Origin: Lentisphaerota bacterium
GTDB taxonomy: Bacteria; Verrucomicrobiota; Kiritimatiellia; JAAZAB01
NCBI GenBank assembly: GCA_016182435.1
Contig: JACPGN010000164.1
Span: 1-6,465 of the forward strand
Direction of reading: 5' to 3'
DNA: 6,465 nt
The position numbers were made by a program, and so were the translations under genes. Below, piece by piece: positions 1-6,310 of the stretch; positions within the stretch are counted from its first letter, which is position 1; each line of letters begins with the position of its first letter. Under the pieces are notes generated by a model. That model searched no databases. It was not told where the DNA came from and worked only from the letters and a program-made list of their open reading frames with translations.

Positions 1-2
1 AT

Positions 3-725
3 GTGCGCTTTATTTTTGGCGGGCCGGGATTTGAAACCGTGTCCGGGGATTATGATGGGGATGGCCTGGCGGATCCGGCAATCCATGACCGCCAAGGCTC
101 GGCATGGCAGATCATGCTGTCAGGACAAGGCTATCAGACGGTAGATTTCGATTTTGGCGGCTCAGGCGCGACGCGCGGCGCAGTAGGGGACTACACCGGG
201 GAAGGACGTGCGAATCCGGGACTGTATGAGGAAATGAGCGGGCGCTGGTATGTCTTGATCTTGGCTGTGGGTACGGAAAAAGCTGAGATAGCCAGCGCAG
301 TCTTTGGCGGCAGCGGCTATCTGCCGGTGGCCGGGGACTATGATGGTGACGGCAAAGTGGATCCGGAGGTGTATGGCCAAGAGACGGGCAACTGGTATGT
401 CATGCTCTCTGCGCAAGGCTATGGTGTGGCCTCGGCGGATTTTGGCGGGCCGGGTTATGAGCCGGTCGTCGGGGATTATGACGGCGATGGCAAAGCCGAT
501 CCGATGTTGTTCAATCAAGCGACCGGCGAATGGACGGCGCTGATGTCGGCAAATGGCTATGCGCGCCAGCGCTTCACCTCCAGCGCCGGCATTCCCGTGG
601 CGGGCGATTTTGATGGCGATGGCATTGCCGATCCGGCCGTGCTGTCCGGCAGTGGCGCATGGTCCTTCCTGTCTTCCGCATCCTCCTACCTCCGTCTCGG
701 CCCCTATTCTCTCACTTCGCCGTAA
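3..725 (+). CDS. FG-GAP/VCBS-like calcium-loop repeat protein, C-terminal part (5' truncated by window)
   Basis: The visible 240 residues are five tandem repeats of about 44-49 residues. Each has an FGG(P/S)G(Y/F) turn, then a DYDGDGxxDP acidic loop, then a GxWYVxLSxxGY segment. The acidic loops begin at visible residues 16, 63, 112, 158 and 202. Loops 1, 3, 4 and 5 keep the Asp-x-Asp-Gly-Asp-Gly calcium-binding pattern; loop 2 has decayed to DYTGEGRANP. Such repeats form beta-propeller-like or extended extracellular domains in FG-GAP/VCBS proteins, so a secreted or surface role is likely, but no enzymatic function can be read. The frame is open to the left edge, and the GTG at position 3 sits inside a repeat, so the true start lies upstream. 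After the last loop the chain runs about 30 residues, Ser-rich, to a TAA at 723-725. No sorting or membrane anchor is visible at the C-terminus. It converges on hisF. Confidence 0.85.
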   Translation: MRFIFGGPGFETVSGDYDGDGLADPAIHDRQGSAWQIMLSGQGYQTVDFDFGGSGATRGAVGDYTGEGRANPGLYEEMSGRWYVLILAVGTEKAEIASAVFGGSGYLPVAGDYDGDGKVDPEVYGQETGNWYVMLSAQGYGVASADFGGPGYEPVVGDYDGDGKADPMLFNQATGEWTALMSANGYARQRFTSSAGIPVAGDFDGDGIADPAVLSGSGAWSFLSSASSYLRLGPYSLTSP

Positions 726-733
726 CTGAATTC

Positions 734-1513
734 TCACCACCTTGTTCTAACCGGAATATGCTCGGCCAGAAGCGCTTCCTTGATTTGACGGATCGTATAC
801 TCACCCGTGTGCAGCATGCCGGCAATAATTGCGGCATCGGCGCAGCCGGTAGTAAATACTTCCGCCAGATGGGCTGGGGTCCCGGCGCCACCGGAGGCCA
901 CAACCGGGATGCCGACATTGGTGGCAATGAGCCGGGTTAAGCTCAATTCAAAGCCCTGGCGGGTGCCGTCGGCATCCACCGAGTTGACCACAATCTCGCC
1001 CGCGCCCAATTCCTCGGCGCGGCGGGCCCAGGCAAGGGCGTCCAAACCAGTGCGTTCCCGGAACCCGCGGATCGTAATCTCATAGCCACTGGGAAAGCGC
1101 TTGTCTCCCGGAGTTTTAACCGGGTCCATGCCGAGCACGATGCATTGCGAGCCAAAGGCTTTGGCCCCCTCGGCAATTAGCGCCGGGTTCAGCACCGCCT
1201 GTGTGTTGAGCGAGATTTTTTCGGCGCCGGCGGCGAGCACCCGCGCCATGTCGTCAAGATTGGCAATCCCGCCGCCGACGGCGAAGGGGATGTGGATCGC
1301 GCGGGCCACGTCGGCCACCATTTGAATATCAATGCCCCGGCGTTCGGCGGAGGCGGTGATATCATAGAACACCAGTTCGTCGCAGCCGCCTTCGCTATAG
1401 CTCGTGGCCATCGCCACCGGGTCGCCCAGTTCCACGTTGTTCTGGAACCGAACCCCCTTGGTGACCTTGCCGTTACGGACATCCAGGCAGGGAATAATGC
1501 GTTTTGCTAACAT
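734..1513 (-). CDS. hisF: Imidazole glycerol phosphate synthase, cyclase subunit HisF
   Basis: HisF is a (beta/alpha)8 barrel. With the HisH glutaminase it uses ammonia to convert PRFAR to imidazole glycerol phosphate plus AICAR, the fifth step of histidine synthesis, in the cytoplasm. The 259-residue protein has the family's usual length and opens with MLAKRIIPCLDVRNGKV. The two catalytic aspartates fall at the canonical numbers, Asp11 (CLDVRNG) and Asp130 (GMDPVK). Phosphate-site glycines are seen in AVGGGI (78-83), SVDADGT (178-184) and VASGGAGT (205-212). The chain ends in the typical IPVR plus three residues. The frame stays open 29 codons upstream to 1600, but that extension (MIIRCHLAIRG...) is not HisF-like, so I start at the ATG at 1511-1513. 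No good Shine-Dalgarno precedes it. No other his gene is in view; the neighbour on the left is convergent and on the right divergent, so it is probably monocistronic. Confidence 0.97.
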   Translation of the reverse strand: MLAKRIIPCLDVRNGKVTKGVRFQNNVELGDPVAMATSYSEGGCDELVFYDITASAERRGIDIQMVADVARAIHIPFAVGGGIANLDDMARVLAAGAEKISLNTQAVLNPALIAEGAKAFGSQCIVLGMDPVKTPGDKRFPSGYEITIRGFRERTGLDALAWARRAEELGAGEIVVNSVDADGTRQGFELSLTRLIATNVGIPVVASGGAGTPAHLAEVFTTGCADAAIIAGMLHTGEYTIRQIKEALLAEHIPVRTRW

Positions 1514-1770
1514 AATGCAAAATTTGATAAGGTTAATTGGGTGAGAAGACCCGGGCTGGCTGGACGAGCCTCTGATTGCCAGGTGGCACCTTATGATCAA
1601 TACGGGCGGCGGTCAAGTTGTTTTGCAATATACTTTTTTTAGAACATAAAAAATGGTAAATACTTAGACATCTGCGCGGTTAGAAAAAAATGATTCAAAA
1701 TTGACGGTTCGGTACGTTTTTCAATAGTTAAACGAAAGACTTTATTTCAATCAACTCAGGAATTACACGG
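1514..1770. promoter_or_regulatory. AT-rich divergent intergenic region between hisF and the esterase gene
   Basis: These 257 nt separate two divergent genes and must hold both promoters. The stretch from about 1616 to 1755 is clearly more AT-rich than the coding DNA around it. Rightward, TTGACG (1701-1706) followed after 16 nt by AATAGT (1723-1728) is a possible but weak -35/-10 pair; it would put the start of transcription about 30-40 nt before the esterase ATG. Leftward, the reverse complement of 1627-1632 reads TATATT, a plausible -10 for hisF without a convincing -35. The heptamer TTTCAAT occurs twice (1719-1725, 1745-1751), and TCAA-AA-TTGA (1695-1704) is a short palindrome; either could be an operator, though chance is likely in AT-rich DNA. 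No riboswitch-like structure was recognised. Confidence 0.4.
1757..1762 (+). promoter_or_regulatory. Shine-Dalgarno site of the esterase gene
   Basis: CAGGAA ends 8 nt before the ATG at 1771. An in-frame TAA at 1729-1731, with no ATG, GTG or TTG between it and 1771, fixes the start of the esterase gene and excludes a longer N-terminus with a signal peptide. Confidence 0.7.
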
Positions 1771-3624
1771 ATGAAAATCGAAACTGGTCTTTTCTCCCAC
1801 ATGGTCGTTCAACGGAATCGCAAAAACGTCAGCGAAGCGGATTTTTCCGGCATGTGCGCCGCGTCCGGTCCCGTCCTGGCCACGGTACGGCGCGGCAAGG
1901 GCGTGATCAAGGGCTTTGCCGGTGTCCCCGTGGGAAAAGCGGCCCGCGGACACCTGAAAGGATGCCTCAAGGGACTGCCGGCTGGCGGCCCGTATACCAT
2001 CGAGCTGCGGGCCGGAAACGAAAAACTCACCATCAAGGACGTGCTGGTGGGCGATGTCTGGCTGCTGGGCGGTCAGTCCAACATGCAGGGTTGCGGCCTG
2101 TTCCCCAAAAAACGGTTGCCCGCCGACCCGCAGGTACGCGCCTTCTTCATGGATGACCGCTGGGCCGTGGCCATAGATCCCATCCACAACATGTGGGCTT
2201 GCGTGGACCAGGTCCACATTGACCTGTGTGGCGGATCCCGGCCCGTCAAACCTGCGGCAAATTGGGGCGTCTGTCCCGGCCCCACCTTTGGCATCGAGAT
2301 GCGCCGCCGCACCGGTGTGCCGCAAGGCCTGATCGCCTGCGCGCACGGTGGCACCACCATGACGCTATGGGATCCCCAGCGCAAGGGCGAGGGCGGCAAA
2401 AGCCTTTATGGCGCGCTGGTCCGGCGGCTCGTGAAAAACGGCCGGCGGGTGGCCGGCATGATCTGGTACCAGGGGTGCAGCGATGCCAACGCCCAAGACG
2501 CCCCGCTCTACACCAAACGCATGCAGGAACTCGTGGCCGCGCTGCGGCGCGACTGCGCCGACAAAACGCTTCCGGTGGCGATCGTTCAAATTGCGCGCGT
2601 TATCGGCTGGGGGCCGGACACGGCTGCCCCCTGGAATTCGATCCAGGACCAGGAGCGGCGGCTCCCGCTGGCCATCAGGAACCTGGTCATGGTGCCGGCC
2701 ATTGATTTGCCGCTCGATGACGCTATCCATATCAGCGGTGAAGGCCACACGATCCTGGGCGCCCGCCTCGCCCAGGCCATGCAGACTCTGCGCAGGGACC
2801 GCAAGGCGGGGCCGCCCCCCATCAGCCTGAAGAAAATCATCCTTGAACCTGCGCGCGGACTGGTGGTCGAGTTTGAGAACGTAGCCGGAAAACTGTGCGC
2901 CGGCAGCCGTCCGAGCGGCTTCGCGATCGTGAACCAAGCCGGCAGCGCCAACCATTTCGACATCCAACTCGACGGCCGCCGCGTGCGCTTGCGCAGCAGC
3001 CTTACGCCGCACTTATTGAGCGAAGCGGCCGTCCATTACGGTTATGGCACCGATCCCTATTGTAATATTGTGGACGAGGCCGGCCGTTCGCTGCCCGTAT
3101 TCGGTCCCGTCCGCCTCGGCATGGGGCGGGCGGTCACGCTTTTCGTGCAACAACTCCGCGTAAGCGCCTATCAGCCCGCCGCCGGCAAACTGGATGGTCT
3201 CGAGTTCCCTGCTTTGCTTGATTCGCTCGGCCTGGCTGCGCGCTCGTTCCCCGATGTCTTCTGCAATCTGCACGCGGAGATCGCGCAACATGGCGGCCGC
3301 GACGAGGTGGTCTGGTTCGCCTGCCGTTTTTCCTGTCCGGAGGCGATGCGCGTGGCGCTCCTGTTTGGCTACGATGGTCCGCTCAAAGCCTGGGTTGATG
3401 GAAAGCAGGTGTTTCACGACCCGAACGGAATTAACCCCGCCACCCCGGACAAGGGCAAGGCGGTCATACATGCGGAGCCGGGCGACCATGAGGTTCTCAT
3501 CGCGCTGGGCACCAATCATGGCGCAGCCTGGGGCATCCATCTGTGCTTCGAACGGCTGGATGTTGCCAAGAAACAGCTTCGCATGGGCCCGGAACACTTT
3601 GTGATGCCGAAGGTGCTGGGGTAG
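1771..3624 (+). CDS. SASA-family (sialate O-acetylesterase-like) SGNH esterase
   Basis: This 617-residue protein has the plan of bacterial sialate O-acetylesterases: a short N-terminal beta domain (residues ~1-93, opening GLFSHMVVQRN, cf. the family's LFSDxMVLQR), then an SGNH hydrolase domain split by insertions. Block I is GDVWLLGGQSNM (94-105) with nucleophile Ser103. The oxyanion-region block is AHGGTTMTLW (191-200). IWYQGCSDA (231-239) matches the family's WYQGExNA block, with Cys-Ser in place of Glu-Ser/Gly. DDAIHISGEGH (316-326) carries the likely catalytic pair Asp317/His320. A beta-rich region follows (~350-460), then a jelly-roll-like C-terminal domain (~505-605: WFACRFSCPE, WVDGKQVF, GDHEVLIALGTNHGAAWG) that may bind carbohydrate. 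These enzymes cleave acyl esters from sugars. Most family members are exported; this one has no signal peptide. The exact substrate (sialic acid, xylan or another acetylated glycan) cannot be told. It is the first gene of a four-gene rightward cluster. Confidence 0.88.
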   Translation: MKIETGLFSHMVVQRNRKNVSEADFSGMCAASGPVLATVRRGKGVIKGFAGVPVGKAARGHLKGCLKGLPAGGPYTIELRAGNEKLTIKDVLVGDVWLLGGQSNMQGCGLFPKKRLPADPQVRAFFMDDRWAVAIDPIHNMWACVDQVHIDLCGGSRPVKPAANWGVCPGPTFGIEMRRRTGVPQGLIACAHGGTTMTLWDPQRKGEGGKSLYGALVRRLVKNGRRVAGMIWYQGCSDANAQDAPLYTKRMQELVAALRRDCADKTLPVAIVQIARVIGWGPDTAAPWNSIQDQERRLPLAIRNLVMVPAIDLPLDDAIHISGEGHTILGARLAQAMQTLRRDRKAGPPPISLKKIILEPARGLVVEFENVAGKLCAGSRPSGFAIVNQAGSANHFDIQLDGRRVRLRSSLTPHLLSEAAVHYGYGTDPYCNIVDEAGRSLPVFGPVRLGMGRAVTLFVQQLRVSAYQPAAGKLDGLEFPALLDSLGLAARSFPDVFCNLHAEIAQHGGRDEVVWFACRFSCPEAMRVALLFGYDGPLKAWVDGKQVFHDPNGINPATPDKGKAVIHAEPGDHEVLIALGTNHGAAWGIHLCFERLDVAKKQLRMGPEHFVMPKVLG

Positions 3625-3633
3625 GATTGAACA

Positions 3634-3726
3634 ATGACGCCAACCGAAAGCACCTGTCCGCTGACGCAACAATCCGATATGGCGAAACTCGACAAGAACT
3701 TTGTTCCCCGTCGAGATGGCGAATGA
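3634..3726 (+). CDS. Possible 30-residue small ORF or gene remnant
   Basis: Between the esterase and the HAD gene lies a 30-codon frame from ATG 3634 to TGA 3724-3726. AGGA (3623-3626), overlapping the esterase stop codon, sits 7 nt before the ATG, a good ribosome binding site. The peptide begins MTPTESTCPL and ends DKNFVPRRDGE; it has no membrane segment and resembles nothing I recognise. It could be a real small protein, a translated spacer coupling the esterase to the HAD gene (whose preferred ATG is 19 nt past this stop and lacks a ribosome binding site), the start of a deleted gene, or chance. Confidence 0.25.
   Translation: MTPTESTCPLTQQSDMAKLDKNFVPRRDGE
3688..3715 (+). promoter_or_regulatory. 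Intercistronic hairpin before the HAD gene
   Basis: CTCGAC (3688-3693) pairs with GTCGAG (3710-3715); inside it GAAC (3696-3699) pairs with GTTC (3703-3706) across a TTT loop. The stem ends at the base before the ATG at 3716, an alternative start of the HAD gene. There is no T-tract, so it is not an intrinsic terminator. It could limit initiation at 3716 or mark a processing site. Confidence 0.35.
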
Positions 3727-3745
3727 CCTGAATCAGACCGAATCC

Positions 3746-4420
3746 ATGAACACCAAATTCTCAATCCAAGGCGTTATTTTCGATATGGATGGCGTGCTCT
3801 GCGATTCCGAGCCGTTCATTGCCGAGGCCGCCGGCCGAATGTTTGCCGAGCGCTACGGCTTGGCCGTCACGCCGCATGACTTTCGGCCCTTTGTCGGCGC
3901 GGGCGAAGATCGCTTCATCGGCGGGGTTGCCGAAAAGTACGGCGTGAGGCTCAACATGCCCTCCGATAAAGACCGCACTTATGCCATTTATCTGGAGATC
4001 ATTCGCGGCAGCTTACGGCCTTTACCGGGCGTGCGTGATTTTGTGGCGGAATGTCGGCGGCGCGGGCTTATCCTGGCCATTGCCACCAGCGCCGACCGCG
4101 TCAAGCTGGACGGCAATTTGAGGGAAATCGGGTTGGCCCCTGACCTGTTTGCCTCCTGCGTAACCGGAAGCGAAGTCCAGCGTAAAAAACCCTTCCCCGA
4201 TATTTTTCTGACGGCCGCGCGCAAAGCGCTCATTGTGCCGGAAGCGGCCCTGGTGATTGAGGATGCGCCCAATGGCATTCAGGCCGCCAAGGCAGCCGGG
4301 ATGCGCGCCCTGGGGCTTACCACCAGTTTCAGCGCCGCCGTGCTCCGCGCGGCCGGCGCCGACTGGACCGCGCCCAACCTGGCGCAAATCGTCATTGCCA
4401 GCGTCTTGGCCAATCAATAA
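3746..4420 (+). CDS. HAD superfamily subfamily IA phosphatase / beta-phosphoglucomutase-like hydrolase
   Basis: All four HAD motifs are present in this 224-residue protein. Motif I is FDMDGVLCDSEP (12-23) with nucleophile Asp13 and acid/base Asp15. Motif II is the Thr114 of AIATSAD. Motif III is Lys147/148 in RKKPFPD. Motif IV is VIEDAPNGIQAAKAAGM (from 170) with Glu172-Asp173 for Mg2+. A helical C1 cap lies between motifs I and II (~20-90), as in phosphoglycolate phosphatase, beta-phosphoglucomutase and small sugar-phosphate phosphatases. It therefore acts on a small phosphorylated metabolite in the cytoplasm, by phosphate hydrolysis or transfer; which one cannot be decided from the motifs. 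The start is uncertain: ATG 3746 gives the family-like N-terminus MNTKFSIQGVIFDMDG but lacks a Shine-Dalgarno; ATG 3716 and TTG 3701 are in frame and would add 10 or 15 residues. The aldolase gene follows 79 nt downstream, so a sugar-phosphate substrate shared with that pathway is a reasonable inference. Confidence 0.9.
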   Translation: MNTKFSIQGVIFDMDGVLCDSEPFIAEAAGRMFAERYGLAVTPHDFRPFVGAGEDRFIGGVAEKYGVRLNMPSDKDRTYAIYLEIIRGSLRPLPGVRDFVAECRRRGLILAIATSADRVKLDGNLREIGLAPDLFASCVTGSEVQRKKPFPDIFLTAARKALIVPEAALVIEDAPNGIQAAKAAGMRALGLTTSFSAAVLRAAGADWTAPNLAQIVIASVLANQ

Positions 4421-4461
4421 ACTATCACATAAATACGGGGAGGTTGTGGCCGGAAATAGCT

Positions 4462-4479
4462 GCGGACACTGAGGTCCGC
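4462..4479 (+). promoter_or_regulatory. Small hairpin in the HAD-aldolase spacer
   Basis: GCGGAC (4462-4467) and GTCCGC (4474-4479) form a perfect 6-bp stem with loop ACTGAG, 7 nt before the aldolase ribosome binding site AAGGAA (4487-4492). There is no T-tract, so it is not an intrinsic terminator; an intercistronic stability or processing hairpin is possible, chance also. Confidence 0.3.
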
Positions 4480-4499
4480 TCTGCATAAGGAATGAAAGA

Positions 4500-5153
4500 A
4501 TGGGTTCAATAAAAGCCGAGCTCGTTCGTTATGGCGCAAAAATGGTCCAGGCCCGGCTGGTGGCCGGCGCGGGCGGCAACATCAGTGCCCGCGATGGCGC
4601 CATTATCTGGATGAAACCCAGCGGCCTGGCGCTGGATGAAATGAGCCCAGCGGATTTGTGCGGCCTGGACCTGAAGACCGGCCGGCAGATCAAAGGCTCG
4701 CGCCGGCCGACTTCGGAAGTGAACATGCACCTGGCGGTCTATCGCGCTCGCCCGGAGGTGAACGCCGTGTTTCACACGCATTCCCCTTGGGCCTCGGGCG
4801 TCATTGCCGCCGGCATCACGTTACGGCCGATGTTTGCCGAGTTTGTTAACGACCTTGGCCGCACGGGAACGATCCCCTATGTCACGCCCACCACGCCGCG
4901 CCTGGCCGCCGCAATGGGCAAGAAAGCTCGAACGTGTGACACAATTTTCATGGTCAACCATGGAGTGTTGGCCGTGGGGGTGACCATGAAACAAGCCTAT
5001 TTCCGCGTGGTGGTTGTGGAAGACGCGGCCAAATCGCTGGTGGCCGCCTGCGTTGTGGGCCGCCCGCGGTTTCTCTCCCCGCGCCAGGCTCGCGAAATCC
5101 TGGCGCTGGATGCGGTCCGGCATCGCACCAGAATGGCGGAGACCGGCGGGTAG
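4500..5153 (+). CDS. Class II aldolase/adducin-family protein (L-fuculose-1-phosphate aldolase-like)
   Basis: Zinc aldolases of this family cleave ketose-1-phosphates (fuculose, rhamnulose, ribulose types) to DHAP and an aldehyde, or epimerise pentulose phosphates. The 217-residue protein carries the full active site. Residues 25-29 (GGNIS) and 40-42 (PSG) form the phosphate-binding segments. Glu73 in PTSEVNMH matches the catalytic Glu73 of E. coli FucA in both motif and number. The zinc ligands are His92 and His94 (VFHTHSP) and His154 (VNHGVLAVG), the last one residue off FucA numbering. Length equals FucA. The sequence does not separate fuculose-1-P aldolase from 5-deoxyribulose-1-P aldolase, methylthioribulose-1-P dehydratase or ribulose-5-P epimerase-type relatives, so I give no gene symbol. 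AAGGAA (4487-4492), 7 nt before the ATG, fixes the start. The HAD gene before it and the zinc dehydrogenase after it support a sugar or polyol catabolic role. Confidence 0.9.
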   Translation: MGSIKAELVRYGAKMVQARLVAGAGGNISARDGAIIWMKPSGLALDEMSPADLCGLDLKTGRQIKGSRRPTSEVNMHLAVYRARPEVNAVFHTHSPWASGVIAAGITLRPMFAEFVNDLGRTGTIPYVTPTTPRLAAAMGKKARTCDTIFMVNHGVLAVGVTMKQAYFRVVVVEDAAKSLVAACVVGRPRFLSPRQAREILALDAVRHRTRMAETGG

Positions 5154-5158
5154 GGGGC

Positions 5159-5190
5159 GGACGACAGACGCCGGACGACAGACGCCGGAC
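5159..5190. repeat. Tandem 14-bp repeat in the aldolase-dehydrogenase spacer
   Basis: GGACGACAGACGCC occurs at 5159-5172 and again, without a mismatch, at 5173-5186; GGAC (5187-5190) begins a third, partial copy. It lies just after the aldolase stop codon. Slippage in spacer DNA is the simplest origin. Confidence 0.85.
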
Positions 5191-5203
5191 CGGAGGCAGG
5201 AGA

Positions 5204-5242
5204 ATGACAGCCAACAGAAAAAAGGGACCTGATTTTTCATGA
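5204..5242 (+). CDS. Possible 12-residue leader ORF overlapping the dehydrogenase start
   Basis: ATG 5204 opens a 12-codon frame, MTANRKKGPDFS, that ends at TGA 5240-5242. The stop overlaps the dehydrogenase ATG (5239-5241) as ATGA, the common arrangement for translational coupling. GGAGG (5192-5196), 7 nt before ATG 5204, is the best ribosome binding site in the window, whereas the dehydrogenase has only AAGGGA (5222-5227) at a long 11-nt spacing. Ribosomes finishing this frame could restart at 5239. It has no run of codons for one amino acid, so classical attenuation is not suggested. Chance cannot be excluded. Confidence 0.35.
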   Translation: MTANRKKGPDFS

Positions 5243-6285
5243 AAGCGGCCGTAATCAAGAAGCCGGGCATGGTCGTTGTGGAGGATGTGCCCCAGCCGAA
5301 GCCGGGAGCGGGCGAGGTCCTGTTAAAGGTCGAAGCTTGCGCGCTGTGCGGGACCGACCAGCGCGTGCTCTCGGGCGAAAAGCACGTGGATGTGCAAATC
5401 GTAGGCCATGAAATCACCGGCGCCGTGGCCGGGGTAGGCTCTGGGGTGCAAGCGATCGAGCCCGGCCAGCGCTTTATTGTCCAGACGGTGATCGGCTGCG
5501 GGGCGTGTCCCATGTGCGCGCGCCATCGCGAGAACCTGTGCGAAAAGGGATTCCGCGCTATCGGCTACCAGTTTAACGGGGGTTTCGCCGAATATATGGT
5601 CATGCCCAAAGTGGCGGTGGACCAGGGCTGCCTGATCGGAATTCCGCCAAAGCTGAGCGCCGAGATCGGCACGCTGATCGAGCCGCTGAGCTGTTGCGTC
5701 AACGGGATGAAATATATTCCGCTGGAACATGCCGAGCATGTCGTAATCTTTGGCGGCGGCATTATCGGCGTTTTGAACGGCCTGGTAGCGCGCGCGCGGG
5801 GCGCAAAACGGATAACCATTATGGATGTGTCGCCCACGCGCCTGAACCTGCTGAAAAAACTTGGCCTGCCCTTTGACGATCTGGTCAACTCCAGCGCGGC
5901 CGATCCGCAAGAGTGGGTTCGCGCGGCCACCGGCGGCCGCGGGGTGGATGCCGTAGTCGTGGCCGCCTCCGTGAAAAGCCTGGTCGCCGTGGGGCTCAGC
6001 CTGTTGCGCCGCGCTGGCCATCTTTCCATCTTTGCCGGCATGCCCAAATCGGACCCGCTGTTGCCCTTAGACACCAACCGAATTCATTATTACGAACTCA
6101 ATTTGCACGGGGCCAACAGCTCTTCGCAGGAGGAATACCTGCAGGCCCGCGATTTCCTCGTGACTGGAAAAATTGACGGCCGCGCGCTGGTGACCCATCG
6201 TTTCCGCTTGGAGGAGTTTAACGAAGCCGTTAGAACCCAGAGCGATCCGGCCAGCGGGTCGCTGAAGATTGTGATTATTCCATAG
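5239..6285 (+). CDS. Zinc-dependent MDR alcohol/polyol dehydrogenase (sorbitol or threonine dehydrogenase-like)
   Basis: This 348-residue medium-chain dehydrogenase is of normal length and looks intact. The catalytic zinc site is Cys37 (ALCGTD), His57-Glu58 (GHE) and Glu148 (LIEPLSCC). The structural zinc lobe has all four cysteines: 87, 90, 93 and 101. The Rossmann fold opens at 167 with GGGIIG (171-176), and the second strand ends in Asp195 (ITIMDVS), which favours NAD+ over NADP+. Family members oxidise secondary alcohols of polyols, polyol phosphates or threonine. EPLSCCVNG and the GQFNGGFAEY-like segment near 110-119 fit the sorbitol/arabinitol/galactitol-phosphate dehydrogenase group better than ethanol dehydrogenases, but the substrate is not readable. 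It is the last gene of the four-gene cluster. Beside a DHAP-type aldolase it may make or remove the ketose or handle the aldehyde product; this is inference. Confidence 0.9.
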   Translation: MKAAVIKKPGMVVVEDVPQPKPGAGEVLLKVEACALCGTDQRVLSGEKHVDVQIVGHEITGAVAGVGSGVQAIEPGQRFIVQTVIGCGACPMCARHRENLCEKGFRAIGYQFNGGFAEYMVMPKVAVDQGCLIGIPPKLSAEIGTLIEPLSCCVNGMKYIPLEHAEHVVIFGGGIIGVLNGLVARARGAKRITIMDVSPTRLNLLKKLGLPFDDLVNSSAADPQEWVRAATGGRGVDAVVVAASVKSLVAVGLSLLRRAGHLSIFAGMPKSDPLLPLDTNRIHYYELNLHGANSSSQEEYLQARDFLVTGKIDGRALVTHRFRLEEFNEAVRTQSDPASGSLKIVIIP

Positions 6286-6310
6286 TACCTTGAACACCCG
6301 GTACCGTCAT

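Noticed and set aside
3..5. GTG at position 3 as the true start of the repeat protein
   Set aside because: It sits at the beginning of an FGGPG repeat unit with the frame open to the edge and no visible ribosome binding site, so the gene almost surely continues upstream.
162..740. 192-codon minus-strand frame opposite the FG-GAP repeat gene
   Set aside because: Its apparent internal repetition (repeated IAV-type and IPD/IPG segments) is just the mirror of the plus-strand DYDGDG repeats.
1514..1600. 29-codon N-terminal extension of hisF to an ATG at 1600
   Set aside because: The added residues do not resemble HisF, and the internal ATG at 1513 gives the canonical MLAKRIIPCLD start with Asp11 at its standard number.
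1756..3672. Long minus-strand frames opposite the esterase gene (1756-2346, 2365-3012, 3013-3672)
   Set aside because: They lie antisense to a gene with clear family motifs, have unnatural composition (rich in His, Arg, Gly, Ala) and no recognisable domain; GC-rich codons make such shadows common.
5159..5190. CRISPR-like or iteron-like array
   Set aside because: Only two full copies of a 14-bp unit are present, directly adjacent and without spacers; no cas or replication gene is nearby.
4821..5513. 230-codon minus-strand frame spanning the aldolase end and dehydrogenase start
   Set aside because: It is antisense to two genes with intact catalytic residues and shows no protein-like motif.
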